A DNA stretch of 41,421 nt, taken from Roseinatronobacter bogoriensis DSM 18756. GTDB taxonomy: Bacteria; Pseudomonadota; Alphaproteobacteria; Rhodobacterales; Rhodobacteraceae. Positions 8,950-16,842 of this stretch are shown here, one piece after another (positions within the stretch are counted from its first letter, which is position 1; each line of letters begins with the position of its first letter). A program made the translations under genes and the position numbers. Location of the stretch: positions 1 through 41,421 of the forward strand of contig NZ_SORN01000015.1 in the NCBI RefSeq assembly GCF_004366635.1, read 5' to 3'. The notes under the pieces were generated by a model. It was given only the letters and a program-made list of their open reading frames with translations. It was not told the DNA's origin and made no database searches.

Positions 8950-9132
8950 CGCCGGAACTCGGGCGGCAGGGGCGGGTCGTAGGTGTCGCAATCCTCGGGC
9001 AGTGTCAGGCCCTCGATCCCGATCTCGGCGGCGAGGCCGTCGGTCGAGGTGTCGGGGCGGCCGTTGATATGGGGCAGGTAGCGGCAGGCAACTTGCAGTA
9101 TGTTGCCCGGGGGTAGGTTGCGCCAGAGGCGC
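8946..9132 (-). repeat. direct repeat copy 2 (shared STAND C-terminal tail)
   Basis: Second copy of the 4609-4795 repeat, at the 3' end of paralogue B. The two copies lie 4337 bp apart in the same orientation, so recombination between them would delete one whole STAND gene. Confidence 0.9.
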
Positions 9133-12100
9133 AGCGTATTATCGTTGCTGCCGCTGACAATGTACTCTTCGGAGGGCGAATGAGCGAGGCTGTTGATGAC
9201 TCGCGTATGCCCACGCAAAGGCAAGCTCAGTGGATAGCCGGTTGCAACGTCCCAAAACCGCAGACCATCGTTAACTCCAGCGCTAACGATTTGCCTATCG
9301 TCTCGTGAGAATTCCGCCACGACAACAACATTTCCATCGGCTTGCACAATATGGGTTAACTCGCTGCCAGACTGTGTTTCCCAGACTCGAATGTCTCCAT
9401 TGTTGTCAGAGGCTACAATCATCTCGCCATTTGAAGAAAAAGCTATGCTTGTAAATGCACTCCGTGGGCGTCGCAGCGTGTGAATTGTTCTGATGAATTG
9501 GAGCGAATCGGACTCCCAGATATGTATTGCTCCGTCCCAACCGCCGCTGGCAATGAGTGTGCCATCGGGCGAGAAGGCGACTCTTCTGACTTCGCGCTCA
9601 TGTCCGCGCTGCGGCTCCCCCAAAGCAATACCCGTGGTGGCATCCCACAGGCGCAACGTGCCGTCTTGGCCTCCGCTTACGATACGGCTGACGTCAGGAG
9701 AGAAAGCGACGCTGCTAACCGAGCCTTCATGCCCGCGCAAGGGCTCACCGAGTGCTGCACCTGCTGCAGCATCCCATAGGCGCAGCGTGCCGTCCTCACC
9801 TCCGCTGACGATGCGACCGCCCTCGGGCGAGAATGCGACGCTGTTGACCCTGGCCTCATGTCCGCGCAGTGGTTCGGCCAATGCAACCCCTGTGGTCGCA
9901 TCCCACAGGCGAAGTGTCCCGTCCTCGCCCCCACTGACGATGCGGCGTCCATCGGGAGAGAAGGCGACGCTAAGAACCCAATCCTCGTGCCCGACGAGGG
10001 GCTCGGCCAAAGCTGTTCCGGAGGTGGCATCCCACAATCGCAGTGCGCCGTCCGCGCCGCCGCCAACGATGTGGTGGCCGGTGGAAGAGAACACTACACT
10101 GAAGACCCCACCCTCAAAAGCCCTTAGAGTAGCACCTAACTGTACATCTGTTGCGGCATCCCATTGCCGTATCTCACCTAGATTAGACCCGACTCCAAAC
10201 CCGCTCCCGCTGACGATACGCGTTCCGTCAGGAGAGAACGCGACGCTGTTAACCCAGCCCTCATGCCCACGCAGAGGTTCGCCCAGCGCTTCACCTGTTG
10301 CAGCATCCCACATACGCAGTGTGGCGTCCTCGCCCCCGCTGACGATGCGGCGTCCGCCGGGTGAGAACGCGACGCTGTGGACCCCACCTTGATGCCCCAA
10401 AAGGGGTTCGCCTAGGGCATCACCTGTAGTTGCATCCCACATACGCAGTCTGGCGTCACTTCCACCGCTGACGATGCGGCTGCCGTCTGAAGAGAAGGCG
10501 ACGCTGAAGACTGCCCCATCATGGCCATGCATCGGATTGCCCAAAGGTTCACCGGTTGCTGCATCCCACTGGCGCAAAGTGTAGTCGTCTCCTCCACTGA
10601 CGATGCGGCTGCCATCGGGAGAGAATTGGACGCTACGAACCCAGTCCTCATGTCCTATCAGGGGCTCGCCCAGTACCGCCCCTGTGGTGACATCCCACAG
10701 GCGCAGCGTGCCGTCCTCGCCGCCGCTGATAACGCGGCTGCCATCGGGCGAGACGGCGAAGACCACGCCCTCATGGCCGCGCAAGGGCTCGCCCAGTGCA
10801 GCGCCGGTGGTTGCATCCCAGAGGCGCAGCGTGCCATCTTCACCCCCGCTGACGATGCGGCTGCCATCGGTCGTGACGGCGACGCTGACGACCCCGCCCT
10901 CATGTCCGTGCATCAAGGTGTACGGACGCGTGTTAGCCAGCGCTGTGCTGATGGCGGGAAAAGCAACTGAGGGCGCTGGAAAAGGCCCGGCTTCATCCCG
11001 TGGCCATGCGCCCAACACCAGCTTCAGCGCATCTACTGAACTTGTTTCGGCTTGCGATAGTGCAAGCAGCGCCAAGGCATCGACGCGAGATTGGGCCGCT
11101 TGTTTGTTCCAATCAAAAGCGAACCATCCCGCGATAAGCAAACCCGACAGCAAGACTGCGGCTACGCCCAGTCCAATCTTGATCGCGAGCTTGCCTGATG
11201 CTATTGCCTTCTCTCGTCCAAAGAGGGCGGTCGCCTTAGCTTCGGTTTCTGCTCGAAGCTGCGAAACCACCATAGCCTTTTCACGGGTTTCGGCTTCGAG
11301 CTTCGCAAGAGTATCTGCTCTTGCCTTCGCCTCCGCCTTGCGCTCATCCCGAATGCGCTGATGCTCGGCCCTCGACCAGTCCAGAAACCGCCGCTCGACC
11401 GGTGCCAGCCATGCCCCCTGCGCCTGTCGCAACGCCTGAAACCGTTCCTCATCGGCCAGCGAGGTCAGGTGCTTCGCGCTTTCCCCCGCCGCCGCCCAAT
11501 CCTGCGCGCGGCGCATCAGGTCTGAAAGGGTGCGCAACGCGCCCGCATGTTCTATCAGATACTCGTGCAGCCGCGGCCACTGCGTGATCAGCGCCTCATG
11601 CGCGATCTCGACATGGGCGGCACTTGTCTGGACCAGACGGCCCAGATCATCTTGGTCCTTGCCAAGTCGTTCTCCCGCCAGCCGGGAGATCAGCCGGTTC
11701 TGGTCCGCGTCGAATTCCTCGCGCGCGGCGATGCGGCGGGTGGCCCCGGTGTCGATCTCGCTCAGCCGGATCAGGCGGATGAAAATCGGCATCAGCCGCG
11801 CGGTGTCGTCCGGGGACAAGACGCCCTCAATTCGCTCAGCCTCATTGCCCAGCGCTGCGCGCGCGCCGCCATTCGCGGCATAGGCTCCGAGCAAGCCGCC
11901 ATGTATCTTCTGGTCTCGCCAAGCAAGGCTGAGCGTCATCTGCGCAAGGGCCAGATGGCCGGGCCGGTCGGACAGCTCCTTGCGCAGAAGCCCGATTAAT
12001 GTGTCCTGTTCCTTCTCCTCGCGGTGCCCTGCCAAAGTCAGCGGCCCGCGCACGATTTCGGCCAGATCGGCGGGTTGTTTGAGGTTGAACTGCGCTTCGG

Positions 12101-13145
12101 GCGGGCGGATCATGGGCCCCAGCCCCTCGACCGCACCGACAAGGTTCAGGTGGTCCGAGCGCAGGGTGATCAGGATACGCAGCCGATCGCCCATCGCATC
12201 GGCAAGTGCTGCGATCAGGCGGCCAAATTCGGGGCGGCGCTCGCGGGGGGGAAGGGTGACAAGCTCCTCGGCCTGGTCGATGATCAGCAGCGTGTGGGTG
12301 CTGGCCGGATCAAGGCCGCAGAGCAGAGCGAAGGAGGGGTCGGTTGTCAGCGACTGACGCAAGCTGGCGATGGCGGCCTGATCGCGGTCGAGTTGCCCAG
12401 CGGCGGACTGAATGGCGTCGCGCATCCGCTCGATCGGGTTATCGGCAGGGCGCATGGTGACGACATGCCAGATCGTCTGGTCATCGATGTGCGGGCGGTC
12501 GGTCCGCAAAGCCCCGCCGCGCCAGGCATGCCCTACCCCTGCCATGGCGAGCGAGGATTTCCCCGCGCCGCTGTCGGCAACGATGGTCACCGCGCGATGG
12601 CGGCGCATCAGGGCCAGCACCTCGTCGGTTTCGCTGCGGCGGCCAAAGAAGCGGTCGGCCCAATCCTCGGACATGCTGCGCAGGCCGGGGAAAGGGTCAT
12701 CGGTCAGGACCGGCAGCCCGTCCTTGTCGAGGCCCAGCGCGGCGCGGAGCAGGCGTTGCAACGCGTCCGGGTCGTTCAGCGGGTCGCGGATGGCGTGGTA
12801 ACGCTTGACGAAGGGGGTGAGGCTTTCCGACCCGCCATCCTGCAGGATGGGGATGATGCGAAAACTCTCGTCCTTGATGGCGCGGGACAGGGCGAGATCG
12901 GTCTCGGCGCGCACCCAGTTGCAGATGCCATTGCTGCCGACAATGACGGCAAAGGCACTGGCCGCGCCGATGGCTGCTTCAAGCTGCGCTTGCCAGGGTT
13001 TGCCCTCGTCCAGATCCTCGACATCCAGCCATACCTTCAGCCCTGCCGCTTGCGCATCAGGGCTGGCCAGCAGCCGCCGCTTCAGATCGATGGCGGCGGC
13101 TTTGTCGGGGCCGGAATGGCTGAGGAAGATGTTCGGTGAATTCAT
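8946..13145 (-). CDS. TIR-STAND-TM-WD40 giant protein (paralogue B)
   Basis: 1399 aa. The TIR domain (about 1-130) begins NIFLSHSGPD and has CNWVRAETDLAL with candidate catalytic Glu81. The STAND ATPase has Walker A ADSGAGKSS (about 190-198) and Walker B LLIIDQAEEL (about 280-290). A charged coiled coil (about 590-650) precedes a hydrophobic helix (about 652-676, KIGLGVAAVLLSGLLIAG). Fourteen WD40 repeats (about 740-1345) make two propellers, and the C-terminal tail is identical to that of paralogue A. Unit 2 reads GHEGVVFAVSPDG, about three residues short of its neighbours. Units 12-14 are clearly older and more diverged than 1-11. The start lies 13 bp after the upstream stop with no strong Shine-Dalgarno, so translational reinitiation is likely. 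Same inferred role as paralogue A: a ligand-gated TIR oligomer at the membrane. Confidence 0.88.
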   Translation of the reverse strand: MNSPNIFLSHSGPDKAAAIDLKRRLLASPDAQAAGLKVWLDVEDLDEGKPWQAQLEAAIGAASAFAVIVGSNGICNWVRAETDLALSRAIKDESFRIIPILQDGGSESLTPFVKRYHAIRDPLNDPDALQRLLRAALGLDKDGLPVLTDDPFPGLRSMSEDWADRFFGRRSETDEVLALMRRHRAVTIVADSGAGKSSLAMAGVGHAWRGGALRTDRPHIDDQTIWHVVTMRPADNPIERMRDAIQSAAGQLDRDQAAIASLRQSLTTDPSFALLCGLDPASTHTLLIIDQAEELVTLPPRERRPEFGRLIAALADAMGDRLRILITLRSDHLNLVGAVEGLGPMIRPPEAQFNLKQPADLAEIVRGPLTLAGHREEKEQDTLIGLLRKELSDRPGHLALAQMTLSLAWRDQKIHGGLLGAYAANGGARAALGNEAERIEGVLSPDDTARLMPIFIRLIRLSEIDTGATRRIAAREEFDADQNRLISRLAGERLGKDQDDLGRLVQTSAAHVEIAHEALITQWPRLHEYLIEHAGALRTLSDLMRRAQDWAAAGESAKHLTSLADEERFQALRQAQGAWLAPVERRFLDWSRAEHQRIRDERKAEAKARADTLAKLEAETREKAMVVSQLRAETEAKATALFGREKAIASGKLAIKIGLGVAAVLLSGLLIAGWFAFDWNKQAAQSRVDALALLALSQAETSSVDALKLVLGAWPRDEAGPFPAPSVAFPAISTALANTRPYTLMHGHEGGVVSVAVTTDGSRIVSGGEDGTLRLWDATTGAALGEPLRGHEGVVFAVSPDGSRVISGGEDGTLRLWDVTTGAVLGEPLIGHEDWVRSVQFSPDGSRIVSGGDDYTLRQWDAATGEPLGNPMHGHDGAVFSVAFSSDGSRIVSGGSDARLRMWDATTGDALGEPLLGHQGGVHSVAFSPGGRRIVSGGEDATLRMWDAATGEALGEPLRGHEGWVNSVAFSPDGTRIVSGSGFGVGSNLGEIRQWDAATDVQLGATLRAFEGGVFSVVFSSTGHHIVGGGADGALRLWDATSGTALAEPLVGHEDWVLSVAFSPDGRRIVSGGEDGTLRLWDATTGVALAEPLRGHEARVNSVAFSPEGGRIVSGGEDGTLRLWDAAAGAALGEPLRGHEGSVSSVAFSPDVSRIVSGGQDGTLRLWDATTGIALGEPQRGHEREVRRVAFSPDGTLIASGGWDGAIHIWESDSLQFIRTIHTLRRPRSAFTSIAFSSNGEMIVASDNNGDIRVWETQSGSELTHIVQADGNVVVVAEFSRDDRQIVSAGVNDGLRFWDVATGYPLSLPLRGHTRVINSLAHSPSEEYIVSGSNDNTLRLWRNLPPGNILQVACRYLPHINGRPDTSTDGLAAEIGIEGLTLPEDCDTYDPPLPPEFRR
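9116..10913 (-). repeat. WD40-coding tandem repeats (14 units)
   Basis: Fourteen units of about 128 nt in paralogue B. Units 1-11 are highly alike in framework (SPDGSRIVSGG, TLRLWDATTG, GEPLRGHE), while the residues just after GH and after SGG vary. Units 12-14 (about 9122-9560) have lower identity and look lower in GC. Confidence 0.88.
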
Positions 13146-13158
13146 TGAGCGCCGCAGA

Positions 13159-14946
13159 TTAAGTCCATTTTGAGATATCCGAAAATTTGCCGGTTCGGCG
13201 CGCTTTATCCAGCTCGTTCATCTGCGTTCTGAGCCGTTTCCATTCTTCCAGCTCCGCTTCAGTCATTGGTTGAGTGAGTGGAGCTTCTTCTGGCGCTCTA
13301 TAAACTTCGGCAGCAGTAACTGCGTCTGAACTTACGCTTGGGTAATCAATCGTCTGAGATATAGCCTCAACAAGCGCGTCGAACGCTCCGGACTCTTCGA
13401 GCGGCATATCGATGAAGAAGTAGTCTCTCAGCGCATCTGGTGGTTTTGTGGGAATTGCGCTGCTGGTGAAAACCGGAATGATCCGGGGTCGCCCTGTTTC
13501 GCGTTGCAGACGTCGCGCGAGTTCCAATTCGCCATGTTGCATGAAGGCGAGGTCTTTGTCGCCAACGATGAAAAGCGCGGCGACCGAGTTTTCCAGCGCG
13601 TCGCGCGCGGCTTCATCAAGACGCGGGTGAGTCATTGGGTCGAGAACGGCTTCGACCACATTTCGCTTGATCATTTCGGGATGCGCAAAAAGCTTGTCGA
13701 GCAGCTTGCGCTTATACGGTTCGTCCTTGGGACGTCTTGTCACAAACACCTGATGCACGGGAGGATCGAGAAACCAGACAATAACCTTTCCGTCACCGCC
13801 GCTGCTGACGATGCGGCAGCCATCGGGCGAGAAGGCGACGCTGCTGACCTTGCCCTTATGCCCGCGCAGGGGCTCGCCCAGCGAAGCACCCGTGGATGCA
13901 TCCCACAAGCGAAGGGTGCGGTCATCGCCGCTGCTGACAATGCGGCGGCTATCAGGTGAAAAGGCAACGCTGTTGACCCAGCCCTCATGCCCGCGCAAAG
14001 GCTCGCTCAGTGCGGCACGGGTGCCAGCATCCCACAGGCGCAGTGTACCGTACTCGCCGCCGTTGACAATGCGGCTGCCATCTGGAGAAAAAGCAACACT
14101 ACTGACTTCTCTCGGGTTCCCGCGTAGGGGCTCGCCCAGTGCCACACCAGTGGCGGCATCCCAAAGGCGCAGCGTGCCGTCTTCGCCCCCGCTGACGATG
14201 CTGCCTCCGTCCGGCGAAAAGGCGACGTTGGTTACCTCGCCATCATGCCCGCGCAGGGGCGCGCCCAGTGGAGCACCCGTGCTGGAATCCCAAAGGCGCA
14301 GCGTTCCGTCATAGCTCCCGCTGACGATGCGGCAGCCATCGGGCGAGAAGGCGACGCTGTTGACCCCGCCCTGATGCCCGAGCAGGGGCTCGCCTTTTTC
14401 AGTACCCGTGGCGGCATCCCACAGGCGCAGCGTGCCGTCTACGGCCCCGCTGACGATGCGGCGGCCATCGGGTGCGCAAGCGACGCTAGTGACCTCGCCC
14501 TCATGCCCGCGCAGGGGCGCACCCAGTGGCTTGCCGGTGGCGGCATCCCACAGACGGAGCGTGTGGTCATCGCTTCCGCTGACGATGCGGCTACCATCGG
14601 GTGAAAACGTAACGCTGCGGACCCAGTCCTCATGCCCAAACAGTTCAAGAAACCGTTGCCCAGTAGTGCGCCGAGCGCCAATCATTGTGGCGCCTGCCAG
14701 CTTCGCCCTCGACAGATCGCTGCCCGACAAATCCGCGCCCGAGAAGTCGAACCCGCTGAGATCAGACGCTCCGAAATCAACCTTCAGCTTCTTGCCACGA
14801 AAGCTTGTTTTCGGGTCTAGCCCCGCAGCCCTCACCATCGCAACGAAATCGTCCGACGGCTCTGCCGTCAAATCCTCAATTCGCCGCCGAGCGGCCGCAG
14901 GCAAACACATTTCGATGGCATTTCTGAGCTTTGGGTCTGTCTTCAT
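13159..14946 (-). CDS. pentapeptide-WD40 protein with C-terminal TIR-like domain
   Basis: 595 aa with reversed architecture. An N-terminal helical segment (1-50) leads into about seven pentapeptide-like repeats (about 55-91: DLSGFDFSGADLSGSDLS), then seven WD40 repeats (about 105-400), one propeller. The C-terminal part (about 405-540) starts QVFVTRRPKDE, continues VAALFIVGDKD and GELELARRL, and ends a strand RIIPVF. That strand order and the Glu in the helix after the third strand resemble a TIR domain, but the alignment is weak, so TIR-like is tentative. There is no NTPase, so it may be a sensor or adaptor partner for the STAND genes. Its ATG overlaps the upstream TIR gene stop by 4 bp. The repeat framework is almost the same as in paralogue B, implying exchange between the genes. 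Confidence 0.82.
   Translation of the reverse strand: MKTDPKLRNAIEMCLPAAARRRIEDLTAEPSDDFVAMVRAAGLDPKTSFRGKKLKVDFGASDLSGFDFSGADLSGSDLSRAKLAGATMIGARRTTGQRFLELFGHEDWVRSVTFSPDGSRIVSGSDDHTLRLWDAATGKPLGAPLRGHEGEVTSVACAPDGRRIVSGAVDGTLRLWDAATGTEKGEPLLGHQGGVNSVAFSPDGCRIVSGSYDGTLRLWDSSTGAPLGAPLRGHDGEVTNVAFSPDGGSIVSGGEDGTLRLWDAATGVALGEPLRGNPREVSSVAFSPDGSRIVNGGEYGTLRLWDAGTRAALSEPLRGHEGWVNSVAFSPDSRRIVSSGDDRTLRLWDASTGASLGEPLRGHKGKVSSVAFSPDGCRIVSSGGDGKVIVWFLDPPVHQVFVTRRPKDEPYKRKLLDKLFAHPEMIKRNVVEAVLDPMTHPRLDEAARDALENSVAALFIVGDKDLAFMQHGELELARRLQRETGRPRIIPVFTSSAIPTKPPDALRDYFFIDMPLEESGAFDALVEAISQTIDYPSVSSDAVTAAEVYRAPEEAPLTQPMTEAELEEWKRLRTQMNELDKARRTGKFSDISKWT
13766..14641 (-). repeat. WD40-coding tandem repeats (7 units)
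   Basis: Seven units of about 125 nt encode one propeller. Framework residues are nearly invariant; variation clusters in the four positions after GH (EDWV, EGEV, QGGV, DGEV, PREV, EGWV, KGKV) and around the Asp before TLRLWD. Confidence 0.87.
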
Positions 14947-16112
14947 TCAAAGTGACCCTCCAGTGGTAGCCTTGTCAGGCCACATTCCTCCAGGATGAGC
15001 TTGGCCAGCTCTGCTTCGGTCTGTTTGCGTCGGGCAGATTTGGTCTTCTGCCGTTTTCGTGGCATTTCGGAAGCGTCGAAATCGATATCAACCGCTTCAT
15101 AGTTGACCTGTATTTCACCCGAGATTGCGATGGTATCGCCAGTGGGCACTACATCGAAAATGCGAAGATGGCCCGAGTCTCCGCGCGCGGCAAGAACCTG
15201 GCCCTCTAGGCCATCGTCCGCGTCGATGCGCAATATCTCATGAGCCTGGCCGCCACCGATCCGGGTGACCTGCGCATTTGGGCCGTTCCAGCCCTCGGGG
15301 AACGCACGCCTCGTCGTGGCAATGCGGCCTCCCGTAACTGTCGTGTGCAAGAGAGCCTGCCGGATCGTGAATACCAGCGTGCCGTGCTTTGTCGTGATCC
15401 GGGACAGACCGGTAAAGGCCAAGTATAGCAAGACCTCACGCAACACCGGATCCAAACCGCTTGTCCCTTGCGACTGCTGGGCTGGAGACAAACCGTAGTT
15501 GCCGCTGACCGGTGACATGTCTGTTCCAAGATCGGTTGGTGCCCGTCGGGGTTTTGGGTGGGTCTTGGGGGGCGTAACTATCTGCACTTGATCCGTTCTT
15601 AGACCTTTGGCCAGCTTGGCAAGATCATCGACTATGCTTGCCATGACCGTGTCGCGCTCGTTCTTGCCCGCTGTCCGCTCGTATTCCGAAAGGGCCTTGC
15701 GGCCTTTGGGGCGCATATTCGGGGTTCTGAGCCATTCAAATCCGTCAAGCCCACCGCAGGGTGTGATCAGGATCGGGTAGAACGCGGGGGCCTCGGTGGA
15801 GTTGTTTTGCCGCTGACGATCAAGGATGCGCGGAACTTCCTTCTGGGTTATGAACGGCGATCGGAGTGCGTTTGGCGAGACCAGAAGAATAAAGATGTCG
15901 CAGGCATCAATGGCCGCGAGGATCCTAGCCTCCCAGTCCTGTGATCCGTGCAGGTCGACATCCGCCCAGGGCACTACCTGCGCTGTATTTTTCAAGGGCC
16001 CGAGATGGCTATCCACATAGGTCAGCCACTTGACCTCATCGCGCCCCGGGAACTCGGGTTCGTCCAGATGGGCATAGCTGATGAATACCTTGGGTGTTGT
16101 CACGGACTTCAA
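14943..16112 (-). CDS. TIR-domain protein, first gene of the operon
   Basis: 389 aa. The TIR domain (about 7-180) has KVFISYAHLD, the strand DIFILLVSP and SPFITQKEV with candidate catalytic Glu92. A Pro-rich linker (about 180-215) leads to a beta-rich C-terminal region (about 220-350) that I do not recognise, with a basic stretch PRKRQKTKSARRKQ near 350. The only near start is TTG at 16112: an in-frame TGA lies two codons upstream, and TIR begins within nine residues. GTG at 16103 is the alternative. A rare start codon without a strong Shine-Dalgarno suggests low translation of the operon leader. It overlaps the next gene by 4 bp. It may be a free TIR enzyme or adaptor recruited by the STAND proteins; no WD40 or NTPase is present. 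Confidence 0.85.
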   Translation of the reverse strand: MKSVTTPKVFISYAHLDEPEFPGRDEVKWLTYVDSHLGPLKNTAQVVPWADVDLHGSQDWEARILAAIDACDIFILLVSPNALRSPFITQKEVPRILDRQRQNNSTEAPAFYPILITPCGGLDGFEWLRTPNMRPKGRKALSEYERTAGKNERDTVMASIVDDLAKLAKGLRTDQVQIVTPPKTHPKPRRAPTDLGTDMSPVSGNYGLSPAQQSQGTSGLDPVLREVLLYLAFTGLSRITTKHGTLVFTIRQALLHTTVTGGRIATTRRAFPEGWNGPNAQVTRIGGGQAHEILRIDADDGLEGQVLAARGDSGHLRIFDVVPTGDTIAISGEIQVNYEAVDIDFDASEMPRKRQKTKSARRKQTEAELAKLILEECGLTRLPLEGHFE

Positions 16113-16136
16113 AACTCACTGCGGATTAACCTTTTC

Positions 16137-16166
16137 ATCATAGTGCAGAAAATGTCGATTTTTCCA
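16137..16166 (-). promoter_or_regulatory. candidate operon promoter
   Basis: On the minus strand TATGAT (16142-16137, 5/6 to the -10 consensus) lies 18 bp after TGGAAA (4/6 to -35). It would start transcription about 15-20 nt before the TTG at 16112. It is the best match in the only intergenic space upstream of the operon, but a chance match cannot be excluded. Confidence 0.3.
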
Positions 16167-16261
16167 GCCATTTGTCGCTGAATGCAGGTGGATGCCATGG
16201 TCGCAGCGCTCCGCCTGCCTGCGGTTCGCCGCTGTCATGGTGTTCTGGCTGCGGGTCAGGT

Positions 16262-16273
16262 GCACAATTGTGC
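16262..16273. promoter_or_regulatory. 12-bp perfect palindrome, possible operator
   Basis: GCACAATTGTGC is a perfect inverted repeat; the next bases out mismatch, then GG/CC pair again. It lies about 95 bp upstream of the candidate -35, between two same-strand modules. It could be a dimeric regulator site; no regulator gene lies nearby in the window. Confidence 0.3.
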
Positions 16274-16427
16274 CCATTTCAGAACGCGACACGGCACATC
16301 CGGGGTGCCATGCTGATAGTTCAGCGACTCGCTGTGGCTCTTTGAAACAGTAAATCCGTGAAACGGGCCGGGCGTGTTGCTTTGGTCGAGGTATTCGGTG
16401 CTTCCCGGCGATGGCCTGGCCCGTCAC

Positions 16428-16676
16428 TCACCGACAGGCCCGCGCCTGGTCGCGGAGCACGGCATAATCCGCCAGCCATTCAGCAATCACGGTGCCTTGC
16501 CGCAGCGCGGCAAGTTCGTCTGCCACGCGTGCCTGCTCCGTCCTGCTGTACTCGACCACGGGCGGGCAGGAGCCGGGCGGTGTGTCAAAACTGCCCCCCG
16601 CGCAGGCGGTCAAGAAGATCGTCGCGGCTGCGAGGGCGGCTTGCGGCCGCCTCCAGCATCTGGCGGTGGATGGCAT
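16428..16676 (-). CDS. Rz1-like outer-membrane spanin lipoprotein
   Basis: 82 aa from the ATG at 16676. A basic N-terminus (RCWRRP) is followed by a short hydrophobic stretch and lipobox LTAC-A, so Cys near residue 25 would be lipidated. The mature part is short, begins Gly/Pro-rich (GGSFDTPPGSCPP) and ends in a helix. The gene begins inside the Rz-like gene in another frame and runs past its end, the classic Rz/Rz1 overlap. It would fuse outer and inner membranes at lysis together with Rz. The longer frame to 16823 is shadow sequence of Rz. Confidence 0.75.
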   Translation of the reverse strand: MPSTARCWRRPQAALAAATIFLTACAGGSFDTPPGSCPPVVEYSRTEQARVADELAALRQGTVIAEWLADYAVLRDQARACR

Positions 16677-16842
16677 CGTTGCGCTCCAGTGTTTCAAGCC
16701 GCTCGGCAGTGCGCCCCGCGCGCTCGGCCGTGCGGCGAAGGTTGAGGATGAACAGGGCGATGGTGAGCAGGGCGAGGGCGATGGCCGCCGCCCGTCGCGC
16801 CCAAGGCCGGGTGAACAGCCCAACCGCGAGGCTTGCCCACAT
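16585..16842 (-). CDS. Rz-like inner-membrane spanin
   Basis: 85 aa. One N-terminal membrane helix (about 15-35, AAAIALALLTIALFIL) is followed by a periplasmic helical part rich in Arg and Glu with heptad spacing (RRTAERAGRTAERLETLER). ATG overlaps the TGA of the endolysin gene by one base (TGATG). Size, topology and the nested Rz1 frame support i-spanin; sequence conservation of spanins is low, so this rests on architecture. Confidence 0.72.
   Translation of the reverse strand: MWASLAVGLFTRPWARRAAAIALALLTIALFILNLRRTAERAGRTAERLETLERNDAIHRQMLEAAASRPRSRDDLLDRLRGGQF

Larger units (their letters stand above)
16113..16427. other. intergenic region between defence operon and lysis genes
   Basis: About 315 bp without a convincing gene. 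It contains the candidate promoter and the perfect 12-bp palindrome described separately. I see no copy of the tRNA-fMet 3' end here, so there is no visible att junction between operon and prophage. Confidence 0.6.

Noticed and set aside
12024..13139. Plus-strand 371-aa open frame
   Set aside because: Antisense of the TIR-STAND part of paralogue B; no recognisable domain.
9116..14641. Regularly spaced repeats as a CRISPR array
   Set aside because: Units of about 125-129 nt with no spacer structure translate into WD40 blades; no cas genes.
4091..16112. Canonical Thoeris (TIR plus SLOG)
   Set aside because: There is no SIR2 domain fused to the SLOG-like protein, and the TIR proteins are STAND/WD40 fusions unlike ThsB.
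16116..16427. 103-aa minus-strand frame upstream of the TIR gene
   Set aside because: No ribosome site, irregular composition and no domain; it would cover the only promoter region of the operon.
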